Source: Veronia pacifica
GTDB taxonomy: Bacteria > Pseudomonadota > Gammaproteobacteria > Enterobacterales > Vibrionaceae
Length of the DNA: 60,578 bases
Assembly (NCBI RefSeq): GCF_001707825.1
Contig: NZ_LYBM01000035.1
Span: forward strand, 1 to 60,578
Reading direction: 5' to 3'
Position 1 is the first letter of the stretch. Every line of letters begins with the position of its first letter. The position numbers were made by a program, and so were the translations under genes. The notes under the pieces are model-generated. The model made no database searches. It was not told the origin of the DNA and worked only from the letters and a program-made list of their open reading frames with translations. Shown in pieces: positions 57,700 to 60,578 of the stretch.

Positions 57700-57924
57700 A
57701 TGAGTTGGAAAGATTTCTTTTTCTGGTTGGTTACATGGCTATTGACGATTGCATCTACAGCAATCATTGCTGCTTCAATTGCTGTAGCTTCTGAACGATT
57801 ATTCAGTGGTTTGATAGAAGAGGTCTTCATGTATGCAGCAATACCTCTATCAATACTAAGTGCAGTTTTCATTCAACCAAGGCTTAAAAAAATGTTTGGT
57901 TATCAAACAGGTTTGGATAAATAG
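57700..57924 (+). CDS. Small two-helix membrane protein of the cargo pair
   Basis: A 74-residue hydrophobic protein with two predicted membrane segments, about 8-30 (FWLVTWLLTIASTAIIAAS) and 40-60 (EEVFMYAAIPLSILSAVFI), and a short basic C-terminal tail (QPRLKKMFGYQTGLDK). No family recognised. It is directly followed, after 17 bases, by a 249-residue membrane protein, so the two are probably one unit. A GGAG lies 13 bases before the ATG. The pair sits in the cargo position of a decayed P4-like element. A defence or toxin-like role is speculation. Confidence 0.6.
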   Translation: MSWKDFFFWLVTWLLTIASTAIIAASIAVASERLFSGLIEEVFMYAAIPLSILSAVFIQPRLKKMFGYQTGLDK

Positions 57925-57941
57925 ATGAGCGTTTAGAAACG

Positions 57942-58691
57942 ATGAGCCAACGACAAGACAAAGTGAAAGCCTCTTTACTTTTTTTCATCATCACTTTTTT
58001 TTTCTACCTTGGTACCACTATTAATGACCCAAAGGTTGGTCTTGTGAAGTTACTGCTGGATTCAGTTCAGATCTTATCCGGTATTGCGACAGTCACTGCA
58101 TGCTTTGTCGCATATAGCTCTTATCAGAAATGGATACATCAGATTACAAAACCACAGAGCTATCAAAGAGATATTGAAGTTGTTGAGAACTTGGATGAGA
58201 TTCATTACAAATGCTATATGTTCTCTGATATGTATGGATTTATGATCGAAAACATTATTCATCAATATCACTGTGCTATTGAAGATGAAGATGAAGATGA
58301 AGATGAAGTATATGCATCGTTCGATAAAGCAGAATTAGAAAAAGAATGGCAAGAGACTCAAAAGAAGAGGAGAGCATTAATCGATTTTAGTTTGGCTGCA
58401 GACTTCATTTCAGGCGTCAGCACAAAATCAGTTCATAGTTTCGGTAAACCAAAAGATACTCCTGAAGTTCTAATCGAATATAAGGAGGCATTAAATTGTT
58501 ATCTCAAGACCGCTCACACTATCTGTGTGCCGCAACTTGCAACCACATATCGCCAATTTTATTATCGATTTGATGCGCAGAGGGATATTGAAATTGGTGA
58601 CTTAGCAATCAATGGGAAGGCGTTCCAAAACCTTCACGCAGCATATGATAGAGTCAAAGACTACTATCGTATGAAGTGGTCAATTGAGTAA
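57942..58691 (+). CDS. Membrane protein with large cytoplasmic domain and acidic repeat
   Basis: A 249-residue protein. Two membrane segments lie near the N-terminus, about 10-27 (SLLFFIITFFFYLGTTI) and 40-62 (DSVQILSGIATVTACFVAYS). A helical cytoplasmic domain follows, with YQRDIEVVENLDEIHYKCYM, SDMYGFMIENIIHQYH, then an acidic run EDEDEDEDE encoded by four GAAGAT hexamers (58281-58307), and AELEKEWQETQKKRRALIDF. The topology, two helices and a long cytoplasmic helical domain, is common among defence and stress membrane proteins, but no family was recognised. It is coupled to the small membrane protein upstream. A+T-rich, unlike the core genes, which suggests transfer. Confidence 0.65.
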   Translation: MSQRQDKVKASLLFFIITFFFYLGTTINDPKVGLVKLLLDSVQILSGIATVTACFVAYSSYQKWIHQITKPQSYQRDIEVVENLDEIHYKCYMFSDMYGFMIENIIHQYHCAIEDEDEDEDEVYASFDKAELEKEWQETQKKRRALIDFSLAADFISGVSTKSVHSFGKPKDTPEVLIEYKEALNCYLKTAHTICVPQLATTYRQFYYRFDAQRDIEIGDLAINGKAFQNLHAAYDRVKDYYRMKWSIE

Positions 58692-58811
58692 ATTCATTAA
58701 CCGATATTCATTTCATCTATTGCAACCAATCCCTTATTGTCTTATCGTAAAAAAGCACTGGCAAAATCCGGTGCCGGGGTTGGTCTCCCGCAAACAACAG
58801 GCGTATATACG

Positions 58812-58833
58812 CCAGCTTTCTGCTGGTTTTTTT
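58812..58833 (+). terminator. Terminator-like stem in the KilA-N leader
   Basis: CCAGC-TTTCT-GCTGG followed by TTTTTTT. It could be the termination site of an attenuated leader transcript. Confidence 0.55.
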
Positions 58834-58973
58834 GTACGTAGCATCCGCACATCTCAATGGTGGGCTGGGTGAGAGCGCTTCGGCGCGCCGCACCTGTTGG
58901 CGGTAAGACCAATCTCACTCAGCTCGCCACCAGTGGTTGGTCTCACTGTTGGCGAGAAATCGCAAGAATCAAC

Positions 58974-58979
58974 AGGAGG
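58974..58979 (+). promoter_or_regulatory. Strong ribosome site of the KilA-N remnant
   Basis: AGGAGG six bases before ATG 58985 fixes the start of the KilA-N gene. Confidence 0.75.
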
Positions 58980-58984
58980 CTATT

Positions 58985-59530
58985 ATGCCGAACATGTCTA
59001 TTCTCAATTGCACTATCAGAACAATTGGAAGCCTTTTCTCTTTGAATGATCTCCATAAAGCCAGCGGAGGTAGTTCAAGCCACAAACCTGCCAACTTTAT
59101 CCGGTTGGATACCACACAAGAATTAATTGATGAAATTGGTCGATGCTCAGATCTGAGCAACGCCTATGAAGCAAACAGAGGCGGAAAGAATCAGGGCACT
59201 TGGGTATGTAGAGAACTGGTTTATGCCTATGCCATGTGAATTAGCGCCAAGTTTCACCTGCAAGTCATTCGGGCATTCGATAGCCTGCAAAACACTCCCA
59301 AAACACCAACCATCGCCCAGCCTCCACGCATGAGAATGTTAGTGTCGATAGAGTAAGGGCAAGTGGTTAGCACCCAAGTTGTCTCCCCTGAATGTTTCGT
59401 GGTTGAGCCAAACAATATTTACCAAGTGTTAAAAGAACCCGACTTTTTCAACGTCGATGACTACCGCCGCATTATTCAAGTCGCAACCGGAAAGCTGTCA
59501 GAACTTACCGGAATGGCTAGCCAGCGTTGA
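58985..59530 (+). pseudogene. KilA-N domain phage gene broken by two stop codons
   Basis: The KilA-N DNA-binding domain at the N-terminus is clear: SLFSLNDLHKASGGSSSHKP, then YEANRGGKNQGTWVCRELVY. At 59237-59239 a TGA stands where the family has Trp (AYAM-W-ISAKFHL), and the frame goes on with ISAKFHLQVIRAFDSLQ. A TAA at 59354-59356 is the second break. The frame continues to 59530 with YQVLKEPDFFNVDDYRRIIQ and VATGKLSELTGMASQR. All parts are in one frame, so the breaks are point mutations. KilA-N proteins are antirepressor or regulatory genes of phages and satellites. Only the first 85 residues can be made. The last 130 bases recur at 60374-60505. Confidence 0.8.
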
Positions 59531-59567
59531 GGGTAGGGTATTGGGAAAGGGTAGCGGTGCTGCCCTT
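59435..59567 (+). repeat. Direct repeat copy A (KilA-N tail plus terminator)
   Basis: This 133-base stretch encodes EPDFFNVDDYRRII and VATGKLSELTGMASQR and ends with the hairpin AAGGGTAGC/GCTGCCCTT. It is about 80 percent identical by eye to 60374-60505, and the same protein and terminator end occur in both. The two copies bracket the gene at 59695-60294. Confidence 0.85.
59549..59567 (+). terminator. Hairpin at the end of the KilA-N remnant
   Basis: GGGTAGC-GGT-GCTGCCC stem with one T/C-type imperfection, followed by TTGTTCGTTTT. Weak terminator. Confidence 0.45.
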
Positions 59568-59694
59568 GTTCGTTTTGGCGTCAAAATAAAATTCACATTG
59601 AAGCTGACTACAATGATTTGGTATTTGGCAACTATGGTATAATCGAAAATAAATTCATTTTAGATGATAAATTTAAATTGTAGGTGACTCTAAC

Positions 59695-60294
59695 ATGCAT
59701 TATTTAAATCTGGCTTTTTTTTTATTAATTTATTCCTCAAGTTGTTTTTCTGATACCTTTGTTGAGTTAAAACAAGAACAGATTATAAAAGATTTGAGCT
59801 GTAACCAACATTCTGACAAGCCTTATTGCTTTTTGAACTCAAAACTATTCAAAGAAAATGGATTCATGATTCTCAATTGGCAGTTAAATTTAGACCAAGT
59901 GATGAATGAAAAAGTTGATATTGAAGAAGTAATTTATGGAGTTTCAGTGCGACTCTTAGCCACGTTTAGTCGTGAGGGAAAAGAATATTATAAACTAGAA
60001 GAGGATGATTTAAAGTACTTGGTCAGAAATCAGAATAAAAATATCAACACTATGATTGGCACATTATCAAAATATAAAGGTGATATTTATGTTGGTTTTA
60101 CAAAGGTAGGTTTTAAGTCTCCGCGCAGTATAACATATAAGATTATTAAAAATCCTAAAGGGATTAATAGCCCTGATGACTTAGTATTATCGAGTTGTCA
60201 TAAACTTAAATTAGATGTGGATTTTTCGAAACTAAGCGACGAGATAATAAATTCAGTTTGCTACTTTGGAGTACAAGAAAAAGTTTGGAACTAA
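59695..60294 (+). CDS. Secreted protein of unknown function, repeat-bracketed cargo
   Basis: A 199-residue protein with an N-terminal signal peptide (YLNLAFFLLIYSSSCFS, about 3-19; cleavage before DTFVE) or possibly a lipobox-like SSC. The mature part has cysteines in LSCNQHSDKPYCFLN and DLVLSSCHKLKLD and VCYFGVQ, so disulfides are likely, and it is rich in Lys, Asn and Ile. No family recognised. The gene is strikingly A+T-rich compared with the sequence on either side, and it is bracketed by two copies of a KilA-N tail with terminator. It looks like an interchangeable cargo gene. The ATG at 59695 has TAGGTGA upstream as ribosome site. Confidence 0.68.
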   Translation: MHYLNLAFFLLIYSSSCFSDTFVELKQEQIIKDLSCNQHSDKPYCFLNSKLFKENGFMILNWQLNLDQVMNEKVDIEEVIYGVSVRLLATFSREGKEYYKLEEDDLKYLVRNQNKNINTMIGTLSKYKGDIYVGFTKVGFKSPRSITYKIIKNPKGINSPDDLVLSSCHKLKLDVDFSKLSDEIINSVCYFGVQEKVWN

Positions 60295-60373
60295 GTGAAC
60301 TTTGACCTTATTACAACACCATCTGATTGAGTCTATGCTGTTTGAGTTAAGTGGCGTAGGAAAACTCATCGAA

Positions 60374-60505
60374 GAGCCCGGCTACTTCAACGCCAAGGAT
60401 TACCGCCGCATTATCGAAGTCGCAACCGGAAAGCTCTCAGAACTCGCCGCAGTGGCTAGCCAGCGTCGAGGGCAGGGTACTAAAAAGGGCAGCGGTGCTG
60501 CCCTT
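60374..60505 (+). repeat. Direct repeat copy B (KilA-N tail plus terminator)
   Basis: Partner of the repeat at 59435-59567. It encodes EPGYFNAKDYRRII and VATGKLSELAAVASQR and ends with the perfect hairpin AAGGGCAGC-GGT-GCTGCCCTT. Confidence 0.85.
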
Positions 60506-60508
60506 CTT
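60485..60508 (+). terminator. Terminator in repeat copy B
   Basis: AAGGGCAGC-GGT-GCTGCCCTT, a perfect nine-base stem followed by CTTTC. T-run moderate. Confidence 0.6.
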
Positions 60509-60578
60509 TCTGGTTTCGGTTTTTCTTCAGAGTGAGCTAAAGCCAAGGCTGACGATAAATGGTTAATCATCATATGAA

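Larger units (their letters stand above)
58755..58984 (+). ncRNA. Ash/KilA-N leader with P4 CI-RNA-like hairpin
   Basis: This leader precedes the KilA-N gene. The hairpin 58923-58956 has arms CTCGCCA and TGGCGAG, a C/T mismatch and an inner CAGTG/CACTG helix, and loop GTTGGTCT. The loop is complementary to AGACCAAT at 58906-58913 (one G-U), and its sequence is repeated in the copy GTTGGTCTC at 58779-58787. A terminator-like stem CCAGC/GCTGG plus seven T lies at 58812-58833, after a GGCGTATATACGCC palindrome. In phage P4, a stable RNA (CI) with a loop complementary to seqA and seqC sets immunity by premature termination. The parallel is inference. Fragments of an Ash-like ORF (58684-58872, 58857-59045) cover it in shifted frames. 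Confidence 0.45.
60302..60535 (+). pseudogene. Duplicated KilA-N tail (fragment)
   Basis: This is the C-terminal 70-odd residues of a KilA-N-type protein without any DNA-binding domain: EEPGYFNAKDYRRIIEVATG, KLSELAAVASQRRGQGTK. It matches the tail of the broken KilA-N gene at 58985-59530. It is in frame from a TTG at 60302 to the stop codon at 60533-60535, with no ribosome site, and should be a leftover of duplication and cargo insertion. Confidence 0.75.

Noticed and set aside
58755-58984. Integron attC site
   Set aside because: The stem-loops lack the core-site GTTRRRY pattern and there is no integron integrase; the leader-RNA reading fits better.
58684-59045. Ash-like protein encoded in two overlapping frames
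   Set aside because: The two frames (58684-58872 and 58857-59045) would need a frame change, neither has a ribosome site, and the region is better explained as a structured leader; kept only as a remark there.

Overview
The window looks like a chromosomal segment of a gammaproteobacterium, most probably a member of the Vibrionaceae. The evidence is the MukBEF condensin instead of SMC-ScpAB, the order lolE / comEC / msbA-lpxK-ycaR-kdsB, the order elyC / cmoM-mukFEB, an IrpA-type imelysin iron operon, an OlsF-like acyltransferase and a yohJ-yohK-cdd cluster. Genus is inference; Enterovibrio, Grimontia or Photobacterium-like would fit. No rRNA, tRNA or CRISPR array was recognised.

Layout. 1-2.3 kb: the 3' end of lolE, a candidate small RNA and a decayed gene. 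2.3-11.8 kb: DUF2062 gene, comEC, an acyl-CoA synthetase, then the lipid A/LPS operon msbA-lpxK-ycaR-kdsB. 11.9-20.2 kb: elyC, cmoM and mukF-mukE-mukB. 20.3-34.9 kb: an rhlE-type helicase, a giant AsmA-like protein, an alpha/beta hydrolase, an atypical (Bacteroidota-looking) Lgt, an amidase, a chemoreceptor, a GNAT and a DMT exporter, followed at 34.9-35.4 kb by a MarR regulator. 35.6-40.6 kb: a Fur-box-preceded operon of imelysin, di-haem oxidoreductase, second imelysin and DUF1513 protein. 40.6-47.4 kb: cell-wall and envelope genes ldtD and mepK, then olsF with a LpxH-like phosphatase, ycbL and a DUF2982 gene. 47.6-56.1 kb: small regulators and unknowns, SOS-controlled sulA, tpm, a PAP2 phosphatase, cdd-lrgB-lrgA, a ToxR-like membrane regulator and sbcB. 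56.3-60.6 kb: a decayed integrative element with a broken tyrosine integrase, a winged-helix gene, a two-gene membrane cassette, an Ash/KilA-N immunity-like leader with a broken KilA-N gene, and a secreted-protein cargo gene bracketed by a duplicated KilA-N tail.

How the genes work together. Much of the left half serves the envelope: lipid A flipping and kinase steps (msbA, lpxK), Kdo activation (kdsB), lipoprotein release (lolE), envelope biogenesis (elyC, AsmA). ldtD and mepK make and cut non-canonical peptidoglycan cross-links, and OlsF would make ornithine-type aminolipids. The iron operon forms one Fur-controlled unit with an internal terminator that should favour the first gene.

Cautions. 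Three normally essential or important genes (msbA, kdsB, mukB) are each broken by one missing base in a run of two or three identical bases, which looks more like sequencing error than biology. The most novel-looking part is 57.0-60.5 kb: repeat-bracketed cargo, and a leader RNA whose hairpin loop is complementary to an upstream segment, reminiscent of satellite P4 immunity.
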